64,000 bases of DNA, from the NCBI RefSeq assembly GCF_021026295.1, contig NZ_JAJNDA010000015.1, positions 81,487 through 145,486 of the forward strand, given 5' to 3'. Positions 24,461 through 32,269 of this stretch are shown here, one piece after another. Each line of letters opens with the position of its first letter. Positions within the stretch are counted from its first letter, which is position 1. The notes beneath the pieces were generated by a model. That model was not told the origin of the DNA. It did not search any database and saw only the letters and a program-made list of their open reading frames with translations. The DNA comes from Actinomycetospora soli. Lineage in GTDB: Bacteria; Actinomycetota; Actinomycetes; Mycobacteriales; Pseudonocardiaceae. Both the position numbers and the translations under genes were made by a program.

Positions 24461-25870
24461 CTACAGCCGCTCGAGGCGCAGCGGGAGGTGGTCGGCGGGC
24501 GTCGGACCCGTCGTCAGGCCGATCGGCATGACGTAGTCGTCGGGCACCGACCAGCGGAAGCGACGCAGCATCGCGTGCATGATCGCCTTGACCTCCATGC
24601 CGCCGAAGTGCAGCCCGATGCACTTGTGGACCCCGCCGCCGAACGGGATCCAGGCGAACCGGTGCGACTTGTCCTCGGCGCGCTCCGGGGCGAAGCGGTC
24701 GGGGTCGAACTCGTCGGGTCGGTCCCACCACGGCTCCATGCGCTGCGAGGCGTGGATGCCGAGCGACAGCAGCGTGCCGGCGGGGATGTGGAAGCCCTGG
24801 AGCTCGGCGTCGCGGACGGTGATACGGGCGAGCTGGCCGACCGGCGCGTACATCCGCAGGGTCTCGCGCATGGCGAGGTCGAGCGAGACGAGGGAGTCCA
24901 GCTCGGCGCCGGAGAGGTCGTCGGAGTCCAGCGCGAACGACTCCTCGCGCAGCTTCTCCTGCCATTCCGGGTTCTTCGCGAGCAGGTAGCTCATCATCGA
25001 CAGCGTGATCGTCGACGTGTCGTGCGCCGCCATGAGCAGGAAGATCATGTGGTTGACGACGTCGTCGTCGGAGAACGTCTCGCCCTCGTCGCTGCGGGCG
25101 CGGCACAGCACGCTGAACATGTCCCGGCCGTCGCCCGCGCGCTTCGCCGGGATCTGCGCGGCGAAGTAGTCCTCGAGGAGCTTCCGCCCGTCGAGGCCCC
25201 GCTTCCACGAGCCGCCGGGGACCGGTGCGCGGACCACCGCGACGCCGGCGTGCACGGTGTCGACGAAGGCGCGGTTGACGCGGTCCGCGCGCGGCCCGAG
25301 CTCGTCCCCGACGAACACCTCGGTGCCGATGTCGAGCGTCATCTGCTTGATCCGGTCGTAGATCCGGATGCCGTCGCCCGTGGTCCAGTCGTCGAGGCTG
25401 CGCCGGATGCGCGGGTTCATCACCTCGAGGTACTCCCCGAGCCGGTCGCGGGTGAACGCCTCCTGCAGGATGCGCCGGTGGGTGCGGTGCTCCTCGAAGT
25501 CGAGCAGCATCACCCCGCGACGGAAGAACGGGCCGATGAAGAAGCCCCACCCGTCGGCGTTGCCGAAGTACTTGTCCTTGTTGACGAGCACCTGGCCGAG
25601 AGCGTCCGGCCCGAGCACCGACACCATCCGACGGCCGAAGGCCCCGGTCCACGACACCGGCCCGTACTGCTCGTAGCGCCGACGCCCGAACCCGAGCATG
25701 TCCGCGGCGAACTCCAGGGACCGCCCGACGACGGGTGTGCCGTAGTCCCCGGGCACGGCCTCGAGCCCGCTGCCGGGCGGGGGCGGCGCGAGCGGGGCCG
25801 TCGCCGACGGCACGAGGCTCGTCGCCGAGGCCAGTCCGCTCTGGATGCGGTGCGCCAGCGGTGCCGTCAT
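24461..25870 (-). CDS. Cytochrome P450
   Basis: A 469-residue P450. The I-helix threonine is in AAHDTSTITL, the K-helix ExxR in ETLR, and the haem-binding loop is FGGGVHKCIGL with the ligand Cys near residue 417. ATG 25870 overlaps the TetR stop (ATGA), so the two are translationally coupled. Together with TetR and an SDR the set resembles the mycobacterial cyp136 neighbourhood; that is a recollection of gene order, not a verified match. Redox partners are not encoded nearby. The substrate is unknown; a lipid or terpenoid is plausible. Confidence 0.9.
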   Translation of the reverse strand: MTAPLAHRIQSGLASATSLVPSATAPLAPPPPGSGLEAVPGDYGTPVVGRSLEFAADMLGFGRRRYEQYGPVSWTGAFGRRMVSVLGPDALGQVLVNKDKYFGNADGWGFFIGPFFRRGVMLLDFEEHRTHRRILQEAFTRDRLGEYLEVMNPRIRRSLDDWTTGDGIRIYDRIKQMTLDIGTEVFVGDELGPRADRVNRAFVDTVHAGVAVVRAPVPGGSWKRGLDGRKLLEDYFAAQIPAKRAGDGRDMFSVLCRARSDEGETFSDDDVVNHMIFLLMAAHDTSTITLSMMSYLLAKNPEWQEKLREESFALDSDDLSGAELDSLVSLDLAMRETLRMYAPVGQLARITVRDAELQGFHIPAGTLLSLGIHASQRMEPWWDRPDEFDPDRFAPERAEDKSHRFAWIPFGGGVHKCIGLHFGGMEVKAIMHAMLRRFRWSVPDDYVMPIGLTTGPTPADHLPLRLERL

Positions 25871-26484
25871 CGTTCCTCCCGGAAGTCGGCCGCGGCCAGC
25901 ACGAGATGGACGCAGCGGGTGACGAGGTGCTCGGCGTCGACGGCGAGCCGCCCGTCGAGCCAGAAGCCGACGGCGTCGACGATGCCGGCGGTGAGCAGCA
26001 CCGTCGTGACCTCGAGGTCGTCGGGGGACAGGTGGGGCCGCGCCTCGACGACGAGGCGGGTGAGGAAGGCCGCGAAGGTGGCCACGGTGTCCTGACGGCG
26101 GGCCGCGAGCACCGGGTGCCCGACGGCCTCGCGGTAGAGCCGGGCCGACCGCGGGTCGCGGGCGAGCAGCGTGACCGTCGCGCGGATCGCGGCCCGGGCC
26201 CGCGCCGCGAGGTCGTGCGCCGGCAGTCCGGCGGCCGCCTGCAGGGCGAGGCGCAGCGCCGTGTCCGACGTGGCGTCGAACAGCGCCGCGAGCAGGTCCT
26301 CCCGATTCGGGAACGACTCGTAGAAGTACCGCTCGGTCAGCCCGGCCGCGCGGCACACCGCCGTCATCGTGAACTCGCCGACCCCGCGCTCGCCCACCAC
26401 GTCGAGGGCGGCGTCGAGCAGGCGTGCGCGGCGCTCGGCCACGCGCTCCTCGGCGCTCGCGCCCTGGAAGGTGCGGGTGGGCAT
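25867..26484 (-). CDS. TetR-family regulator
   Basis: A 205-residue protein. The N-terminal helix-turn-helix is LDAALDVVGERGVGEFTMTAVCRAAGLTERYFYESF in pattern (key part FTMTAVCRAAGLTERYFYESF, of which AAGLTERYFYESF is the recognition helix). The remaining all-helical domain would bind the ligand. It is coupled to the P450 gene by a 4-bp overlap. Two CTGACAGG-type palindromes immediately upstream are its probable operators. Confidence 0.85.
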   Translation of the reverse strand: MPTRTFQGASAEERVAERRARLLDAALDVVGERGVGEFTMTAVCRAAGLTERYFYESFPNREDLLAALFDATSDTALRLALQAAAGLPAHDLAARARAAIRATVTLLARDPRSARLYREAVGHPVLAARRQDTVATFAAFLTRLVVEARPHLSPDDLEVTTVLLTAGIVDAVGFWLDGRLAVDAEHLVTRCVHLVLAAADFREER

Positions 26485-26493
26485 GCCGCCATC

Positions 26494-26545
26494 CTGACAG
26501 GGTGCCCTGTCAGAAAGGAAGGGTTCTGACAGGGCCTCCTGTCAG
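26494..26545. promoter_or_regulatory. Paired TetR operators
   Basis: Site 1, CTGACAGGGTGCCCTGTCAG (26494-26513), is a perfect 9+2+9 palindrome. Site 2, CTGACAGGGCCTCCTGTCAG (26526-26545), is slightly imperfect and overlaps the stop codon of the upstream SDR. Centres are 32 bp apart, about three helical turns. They precede the TetR-P450 pair. Confidence 0.7.
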
Positions 26546-27351
26546 GGCAGGATCGAGTCCACGTACCCGCCGTCCACGCGCACGGCGCCCCCCGTCGTCG
26601 CGGACGCCAGCGGCGAGGCGAGGTACGTGACGAGGTGGGCGATCTCCTCGGGCTCGATGAGGCGCTGGATCAGCGACTGCGGGCGGTGGAGGCGCATGAA
26701 CTCGCGCTGCGCCTCGTCCCACGGCAGCGAACGGTCGACGAGCTGGTAGACGAAGTCCTCGACCCCGGCGGTGTGCGTCGGACCGGCGATCACCGAGTTC
26801 ACCGTGACCCCGGTGCCGGCCGCCTCCTTGGCGAACCCGCGGGACACCGCGAGCAGGGCCGTCTTGGACATCCCGTAGTGGATCATCTCCGCGGGGATGA
26901 CGACGGCGGAGTCGCTCGCCACGTTCAGCACCCGTCCCCAGCCGCGCTCGCGCATGCCGGGCAGGTACGCCCGGACGAGCCGCGTCGCCGTCAGGACGTT
27001 GACCTCGAAGTAGCGGCGCCAGTCGTCGTCGGTGATCTCCAGCGCGGGCTGGGCGTCGAAGATGCCGAGGTTGTTGACGAGGACGTCGACGTCGGGCAGG
27101 TCGGCGGTGAGGGCCGCCGTCCCGTCGGCCGTGGTGACGTCGCCGGGCGCGGGGACCACGTCGCCCCCGCTCTGCTCACGGACCTGCGCCACCGCCGCGT
27201 CGACGCGCCCGGCCGTGCGCCCGTTGACGGCGACCCGCGCCCCGGCCCGGGCGAGGTCGACCGCGATCGCGAGGCCGATGCCCTGCGTCGAGCCGGTGAC
27301 GAGCGCGGTGCGCCCCGAGAGGTCGAGCGTCGTGCCCACGGCCCCGCTCAC
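26542..27351 (-). CDS. SDR family oxidoreductase
   Basis: A 269-residue classical SDR. Motifs are TGSTQGIG (residues 18-25), NNLGIFD, VASDSAV with the catalytic Ser, and YGMSK. It ends with TTGGAVRVDGGYVD. The GTG start overlaps the stop of the DUF5709 gene (GTGA). It may act on the product of the downstream P450, since all four genes are on one strand with overlaps or short gaps; the TetR operators in between could separate the units. Confidence 0.85.
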   Translation of the reverse strand: MSGAVGTTLDLSGRTALVTGSTQGIGLAIAVDLARAGARVAVNGRTAGRVDAAVAQVREQSGGDVVPAPGDVTTADGTAALTADLPDVDVLVNNLGIFDAQPALEITDDDWRRYFEVNVLTATRLVRAYLPGMRERGWGRVLNVASDSAVVIPAEMIHYGMSKTALLAVSRGFAKEAAGTGVTVNSVIAGPTHTAGVEDFVYQLVDRSLPWDEAQREFMRLHRPQSLIQRLIEPEEIAHLVTYLASPLASATTGGAVRVDGGYVDSILP

Positions 27352-27809
27352 TCCCCGATGGTGTGCATCGCGGCCTCCTCGGCGCTCGCGCCCGCGCCGT
27401 CGACGCCCACGTCGTCGGCGTAGCCCTCGTCGCCCTCGTCGCGCAGCACCAGCCGGCCGGAGCGCTCCGTGCCGACCTCGTCGTCGTAGAGCTCGCCCTC
27501 GGTGTCGCGGGAGTCGCCCAACCCGTCGGCGCCGAGGTCGTCGGGGTCCTCGGCGACCTCACGGCGCAGCCGCTCGTCGAGGGGCTCGCCCTCTTCCTCC
27601 TCGCGTTGCGTGACGCCCCAGGCATCGACGCCGCGGGTGCGCTCGTTCGGGATCCACCCGGCGTCGAGCGGGTCCTCGGGGTCGCGCTCCGGTGCGTCGC
27701 CGTCGAGCAGGTCGGCCTCGTCGAGCTGCTCGAAGGAGGTGTCGTCGACGGAGTCGCGGTCGTCGGCGGGCAGGTCGTCGGGGCTGTCGGGCAGCTCGGT
27801 CCCGGTCAT
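27348..27809 (-). CDS. DUF5709-family acidic protein
   Basis: A 153-residue, strongly acidic protein from ATG 27809 (AGAGGA upstream). The core RTRGVDAWGVTQREEEEGE followed by LDERLRREV is the DUF5709 pattern; the C-terminal GRLVLRDEGDEGYADDVGVDG continues it. It has no membrane segment and is probably largely disordered. The function of the family, which is actinobacterial, is unknown. It is first in the SDR-TetR-P450 unit and overlaps the SDR start. Confidence 0.7.
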   Translation of the reverse strand: MTGTELPDSPDDLPADDRDSVDDTSFEQLDEADLLDGDAPERDPEDPLDAGWIPNERTRGVDAWGVTQREEEEGEPLDERLRREVAEDPDDLGADGLGDSRDTEGELYDDEVGTERSGRLVLRDEGDEGYADDVGVDGAGASAEEAAMHTIGE

Positions 27810-28260
27810 GGCGGTCCTCTCGGCGCTCACAGGTGAACGCGGTCGATCCTGCCCGCACGCCCTCCGGACGCAACGGAGCGGTCCCTCGGCAGACCCTGGG
27901 TGTTCTCCCCAGGTCGTCCCGACGGCGGATGTGGCTTGCTCTGGCCGTTGGCCCGTTCGGAGTGCGGGAGTGGTCGTGGGCCGTCGGGAGCCCCACGGTG
28001 CGCGGGACGCGACCAGCGGCGACATCTCCAGCAGCGGGAGGAAGTAGCGGATTCGGACGCCCAGGCCTCGAATCCGCTACCTCTGCGAGCGACCGGACGA
28101 TCACGGCGGCCACGAAGACGGCGAGCGGCGGCACCGTGGCCAGCTCGGGAGCGTGCTGCGGGACCCGTCGTCGGGATGATCCTCCCGTCCTGCGTCGTTC
28201 GACCGACGCGGACACCGGTCCGTCCTCCCTAGGGTGGGCGGAGGTCGAGAGGAGCCGGCG
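27810..28260. other. Long divergent intergenic region
   Basis: No convincing gene lies in these 451 bp between the DUF5709 gene (leftward) and the molybdenum enzyme (rightward). It contains a perfect 12-bp inverted repeat (28044-28080), a CCCGTCGTCGGG-type motif at about 28165-28180, and a probable -10 TAGGGT near 28230 for the rightward operon, followed by a GAGAGGAG ribosome site before ATG 28261. Confidence 0.6.
28044..28080. repeat. Perfect 12-bp inverted repeat with 13-nt spacer
   Basis: GTAGCGGATTCG (28044-28055) and CGAATCCGCTAC (28069-28080). It lies about 180 bp before the rightward operon and is AT-richer than its surroundings. It could be a large operator, a terminator for rightward read-through or a transposable-element remnant; no flanking gene decides this. 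Confidence 0.6.
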
Positions 28261-28872
28261 ATGGCGATCACGCGGGGATTCACGGGACGACGCAAGCAGG
28301 CGGAGCGCGACCCGCGGCTGCCCCCGGGCCAGTACGACGTCGGGAAGTCCTGGCCCGTGCTGACCGCGGAGCCGACCGCGCGGATCGACGCTGAGCGGTG
28401 GTCGCTGACGATCGACGGGCTCGTGGCCAACCCGACGACGTGGTCGCTGAAGGAGCTCAAGGCCCTCGGCCAGGACACCTACCGCGGCGACATCCACTGC
28501 GTGACGACGTGGTCGAAGCTCGACACGTCGTTCACCGGGATCAGTCTGGACACCCTCCTCGAGGTGGCGCAGCCGCTGCCGGAGGCGCGGTTCGTCGTCG
28601 AGGAGTCGACGACCCGGTACCGCACCAACCTCCCGCTCGACGACGTCACCGGCGGCAAGGCGTGGGTGGTCTGGGAGCACGAGGGCAAGCCGCTGACCCG
28701 CGAGCACGGCGGGCCGGTGCGGATGCTCGTGCCGCACCTGTACTTCTGGAAGTCCGCGAAGTGGATCTCGAAGATCACGCTGCTGGACCACGACGAGCCC
28801 GGCTTCTGGGAGATCAACGGCTACCACCACCGCGGCGACCCGTGGCAGGAGCAGCGCTTCGATGGCGACTGA
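28261..28872 (+). CDS. Sulfite oxidase-like molybdenum oxidoreductase
   Basis: A 203-residue single-domain molybdopterin enzyme of the sulfite oxidase/YedY (MsrP) fold. The Mo-ligating Cys is in DIHCVTTWSKLDTSF (near residue 80). Conserved MLVPHLYFWKSAKWI and GFWEINGYHHRGDPW complete the domain. No twin-arginine signal is seen, so it is probably cytoplasmic, unlike MsrP. The next gene, a flavin reductase overlapping by 11 bp, is the likely electron partner. The substrate is unknown. Confidence 0.9.
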   Translation: MAITRGFTGRRKQAERDPRLPPGQYDVGKSWPVLTAEPTARIDAERWSLTIDGLVANPTTWSLKELKALGQDTYRGDIHCVTTWSKLDTSFTGISLDTLLEVAQPLPEARFVVEESTTRYRTNLPLDDVTGGKAWVVWEHEGKPLTREHGGPVRMLVPHLYFWKSAKWISKITLLDHDEPGFWEINGYHHRGDPWQEQRFDGD

Positions 28873-29572
28873 CCCGCAGCGAGCCGCCGTCTGGCGGGAC
28901 GCGAAGGTCGTCTCGGTCGACCACCACGGCGAGCTCGGCGTGATCCTGCGCCTCGACGTGCCCGACCGCGTCGTCCACCGACCCGGTCAGCACTATGTCC
29001 TACGGCTGCGCGCGGAGGACGGCTACACGGCGAGCCGCTCGTACTCGACGGTGTCGGCGCCGTCGGACGACCTCGTCGAGCTCTACGTGGAGAAGGTCCC
29101 CGACGGCGAGGTGTCCGGCTTCCTCGCCGAGGTCGTCGAGCCCGGGGATCTGCTCGAGTGCCGCGGGCCGATCGGGCGGTGGTTCGCCTGGGACGGTGCC
29201 TCGCCCGCGCTCGGGATCGGGGGCGGCAGCGGGGTGGCGCCGCTGGTGTCGATGCTGCGGCACGCCCAGGACGTCGGACGGCCCGACCTGCTGCACCTCG
29301 CGGTGTCGGCGTGGACGGCCGACCACCTGCCCTACCGCGAGGAGCTGGAGGCGGCCGGGGCGCTCGTCGCGTACTCGCGGCAGAAGGGCGGCTCGCGGCT
29401 CGACGCCGCCGTGGTCGGCGCGATCGCCGACCCGGGCGCCACCGCCTTCGTGTGCGGCTCGGCACGATTCACCCTGGCGATGGAGTCGCACCTCGTCGCC
29501 GCCGGGCAGCCGGAGGCCAGCATCCGGATCGAACGGTTCGGACCGACGGGAGAAGGTGACGGGAATGGCTGA
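28862..29572 (+). CDS. FNR-type flavin oxidoreductase (partner of the Mo enzyme)
   Basis: A 236-residue ferredoxin-NADP reductase-like protein. The FAD motif is ASRSYSTVS (RxYS), followed by GGGSGVAPLVSML for NAD(P)H binding and FVCGSARFTLAMESHL near the end. There is no iron-sulfur domain. The start lies inside the molybdenum enzyme gene, so coupled translation and a functional pair are likely: NAD(P)H to FAD to Mo centre or the reverse. It overlaps the next gene by 8 bp. Confidence 0.88.
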   Translation: MATDPQRAAVWRDAKVVSVDHHGELGVILRLDVPDRVVHRPGQHYVLRLRAEDGYTASRSYSTVSAPSDDLVELYVEKVPDGEVSGFLAEVVEPGDLLECRGPIGRWFAWDGASPALGIGGGSGVAPLVSMLRHAQDVGRPDLLHLAVSAWTADHLPYREELEAAGALVAYSRQKGGSRLDAAVVGAIADPGATAFVCGSARFTLAMESHLVAAGQPEASIRIERFGPTGEGDGNG

Positions 29573-30962
29573 CCTGGACGTCGACGTCGTGGTGATCGGC
29601 GCGGGCCCGGTGGGCGAGAACGTCGCCGACCGGGCGCACCAGCAGGGACTGAGCGCGGCGATCGTGGAGGCGGGCCTGGTCGGGGGCGAGTGCTCCTACT
29701 ACGCGTGCATCCCCTCCAAGGCGCTGCTGCGCCCGGTCGACCTCAAGGCCGCGGTCGACCGCATGCCCGGGGTGGACGCGGGCCGGGTCGACCCGACGGC
29801 GGTCTTCGAGCGGCGCGACCAGTTCGCGAACCCGGACGACTCCGGACAGGCCGAGTGGCTCGACGGCGCCGGCATCACGCTCCTGCGGGGCCGCGGCCGC
29901 ATCACCGGCGAGCGCGCCGTCGCGGTGGACCACGAGGACGGGACGACGACGGACGTGGCCGCCCGCTACGTCGTGGTCGCCACCGGTTCCGTGCCGACCT
30001 ACCCGCCGGTCGACGGGATCCACGAGGTCGACGCCTGGACCAACCGCGAGGCCACGCAGTCCTCCCGCGTGCCCGACTCGCTGCTCGTCCTCGGCGGCGG
30101 CGTCGTCGGCGTGGAGATGGCGACCGCGTACCAGCGGCTCGGCGCCCGCGTGACGCTCGTGCAGCACGGCGACCGCCTCGTCCCGTCGGTCGAGCCCGAG
30201 GCCGCCCGGCGGCTGCAGGCGTCCCTCGAGGGCGACGGCGTCGACGTCCGGCTCGGCGTCTCCATGACCGCGGTGAAGCGCGACGGCAGCGAGGTCGTCG
30301 CCTCGCTCGACGACGGGTCCGAGCTGCGCGGCGCGGAACTGCTGGTCGCGGCGGGTCGCAAGCCGGCGACGTCGGACCTCGGCCTGGACACCGTCGGCCT
30401 GGAGCCCGGGAAGCCGCTGGCGGCCGACGAGACGACCACCGTGCAGGGCGACTGGCTCTACGCCGTCGGCGACGCCTCGACCGGCGCGAAGCTGACGCAC
30501 ATGGGCAAGTACCAGGCCCGCATCTGCGGCGACGTGCTCGTGGCGCGGTCGAAGGGCGCCGAGGTCGGCGGTCGGTACGCGAAGACGTCGACGACGGCGG
30601 AGTACACCGCCGTGCCGCAGGTGATCTTCACCGACCCGCAGATCGCCGCCGTGGGGCACACCGCGGAGAGCGCGGAACGAGCGGGTCTCCACGTGCGCGC
30701 CGTGACGTTCGAGATCGGGGACGTGGCGGGCGCGGCTCTGCAGGCCGACGGCTACGACGGGTTCGCGACGCTCGTGGTCGACACCGACCGCGAGGTGGTC
30801 GTCGGCGCGACCTTCGTCGGGCAGGACGTGGCCGATATGGTCCACGGCGCGACGATCGCGATCGTCGGGGAGGTGCCGCTGGCGCGGCTGTGGCACGCCG
30901 TCCCGTCGTTCCCGACGATGTCCGAGGTGTGGCTGCGGCTGCTGGAGACCTACGGGCTCTGA
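29565..30962 (+). CDS. Pyridine nucleotide-disulfide oxidoreductase-like protein
   Basis: A 465-residue class I flavoprotein resembling dihydrolipoamide dehydrogenase or mycothione reductase. FAD motif GAGPVGENVA; the redox pair is present as GGECSYYACIPSK (CxxxxC); the NAD motif is LGGGVVGVEMA; VGDAS precedes the interface domain. At the C-terminus the usual HPTxxE is FPTMSE: the catalytic base His is Phe. Disulfide reduction may be impaired or a different acceptor used. The gene is third in the Mo-enzyme operon. Confidence 0.85.
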   Translation: MADLDVDVVVIGAGPVGENVADRAHQQGLSAAIVEAGLVGGECSYYACIPSKALLRPVDLKAAVDRMPGVDAGRVDPTAVFERRDQFANPDDSGQAEWLDGAGITLLRGRGRITGERAVAVDHEDGTTTDVAARYVVVATGSVPTYPPVDGIHEVDAWTNREATQSSRVPDSLLVLGGGVVGVEMATAYQRLGARVTLVQHGDRLVPSVEPEAARRLQASLEGDGVDVRLGVSMTAVKRDGSEVVASLDDGSELRGAELLVAAGRKPATSDLGLDTVGLEPGKPLAADETTTVQGDWLYAVGDASTGAKLTHMGKYQARICGDVLVARSKGAEVGGRYAKTSTTAEYTAVPQVIFTDPQIAAVGHTAESAERAGLHVRAVTFEIGDVAGAALQADGYDGFATLVVDTDREVVVGATFVGQDVADMVHGATIAIVGEVPLARLWHAVPSFPTMSEVWLRLLETYGL

Positions 30963-30963
30963 C

Positions 30964-31602
30964 CTAGTTGCTGATGGCCGGCGCCGCGTGCAGGTACGCG
31001 GTGCTGGTCAGCTGGTCGACCATGAACCGCGCGACGTCGGCCCGGGCCATCTCCACGCCGATCGGGTCGACGCCGAGGAAGCCCGAGCGGATCGGGTTGC
31101 CGCCGGGGACGTCGATGGGCGCGAACATCCGCGCCACGGTCCAGTCGAGGTCCGAGGTGGTCACGGCCTCGTGGATGCCCTGCACCTCGGCGAGCGCGCC
31201 GGGGATGAGGATCCCGATCCCGATCGGCACGAGCCGGTCGAGCAGGCGGGGCCGGTCGCGAGGGTCCGGCACGCTCACGGTCACGAGCGAGATCAGACGA
31301 CGGACGTCCGCGGCGTGCATCGCCTTGACGATCGTCCGCGTGCCGTCGGTCAGCGGGGTGTCGGACAGGAACGGGTCGATCGGCGGCCCGAAGGCCGTGA
31401 TCACGGCGTCGGCGCCCTCGACCGCGCGGGCGACCGCGTCGGTGTCGGAGAGCTGGGCCTCGATCACCTCGACCGCGTACTGCAGTTCCCCGAGCTTCTG
31501 CGGGGACCGCACGAGGGCGGTGACCTCGTGTCCGTCGGCGAGCAGGTGGCTGACGACGAACCGGCCGACGCCGCCGGTCGCCCCGAACACGGTGACCTTC
31601 AT
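30964..31602 (-). CDS. NAD(P)H-binding NmrA-like / atypical SDR protein
   Basis: A 212-residue protein from ATG 31602. The start MKVTVFGATGGVGRFVV carries GATGGVG, the atypical-SDR cofactor loop. ALVRSPQKL follows strand 2 and VITAFGPP strand 4. No Tyr-x3-Lys catalytic pair is evident. Such proteins act as reductases, epimerases or NADPH sensors. It is convergent with the flavoprotein operon, with only 1 bp between stops. Confidence 0.8.
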   Translation of the reverse strand: MKVTVFGATGGVGRFVVSHLLADGHEVTALVRSPQKLGELQYAVEVIEAQLSDTDAVARAVEGADAVITAFGPPIDPFLSDTPLTDGTRTIVKAMHAADVRRLISLVTVSVPDPRDRPRLLDRLVPIGIGILIPGALAEVQGIHEAVTTSDLDWTVARMFAPIDVPGGNPIRSGFLGVDPIGVEMARADVARFMVDQLTSTAYLHAAPAISN

Positions 31603-31645
31603 GTCGGTGGGATGGCTCACCGCGGGCGGTTCCAACCCCCTGGTG

Positions 31646-32245
31646 TCAGGCGGCACACCCGAGGTAGAGGTGGTTCAGCACCGACGGTCCCGGCATCGAC
31701 GCGTGCTCCAGCGACTCGACGGTGAAGCCGGCGGCCGCCACCCGCCGGTCGATCGCCCGCTCCAGGTGGCATCCCGCGAGCAGCCGTTGCTGCAGCCCGG
31801 TCAGGCGGTGCTGCCACCGCGCGACGGCGGGGTCGGGGGCGAGGCCGTGGTCGAGGAAGAGGAACCGGCCGCCCGGACGCAGCACCCGCCGTGCCTCGTG
31901 CAGTGCCGCATCGAGGTCGGGGATGGTGCAGAGCGTGAAGGTGCTGACGACGGTGTCGACCGAGGCGTCGGGCAGCTCCAGCCGGGCGCCGTCGAGGCCC
32001 GCGTACTCCAGCGGCGGCCCCGTCCGGCGTCGGGCCAGCCGCCGGGCCGTCGCCGACGGCTCCACCGCCAGCACCTGCTCGACGGCCGGTGGCATCAGCG
32101 GCAGGTTCGGCGCCGACCCCGAGCCGAGGTCGAGCACCACGCCGCGGGCGGGCGCGAGGACCCGCTCGCGCAGCCGTGTCACGTCGGCGCGGCCCAGGGC
32201 GAGGTCGGTGACGCGCGGGACGACGTGCTCCGACCAGAGGCCCAC
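31646..32245 (-). CDS. Class I SAM-dependent methyltransferase
   Basis: A 199-residue methyltransferase. Motif I is VLDLGSGSAPNLP, with an acidic VLAVEPS after strand 2, VSTFTLCTIPD and RVLRPGGRFLFLDHG. The form resembles phospholipid or ubiquinone/menaquinone-type methyltransferases, and the tail HLERAIDRRVAAAGF is usual for them. GTG 32245 lies 8 nt after TAGGGT (minus strand, 32259-32254), suggesting a leaderless mRNA. The substrate is not known. Confidence 0.85.
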   Translation of the reverse strand: MGLWSEHVVPRVTDLALGRADVTRLRERVLAPARGVVLDLGSGSAPNLPLMPPAVEQVLAVEPSATARRLARRRTGPPLEYAGLDGARLELPDASVDTVVSTFTLCTIPDLDAALHEARRVLRPGGRFLFLDHGLAPDPAVARWQHRLTGLQQRLLAGCHLERAIDRRVAAAGFTVESLEHASMPGPSVLNHLYLGCAA

Positions 32246-32269
32246 GCGACGGCACCCTAGTCCCGCGAC

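Noticed and set aside
25720..25745. CCCGACGACGGG within the P450 gene as a regulatory site
   Set aside because: It is in the middle of coding sequence and explained by Arg-Pro-Thr-Thr-Gly-type codons; not counted with the intergenic copies.
28044..28080. tRNA-like element
   Set aside because: GATTCGA-like bases recall a T-loop, but no cloverleaf, acceptor stem or anticodon arm can be formed; it is only an inverted repeat.
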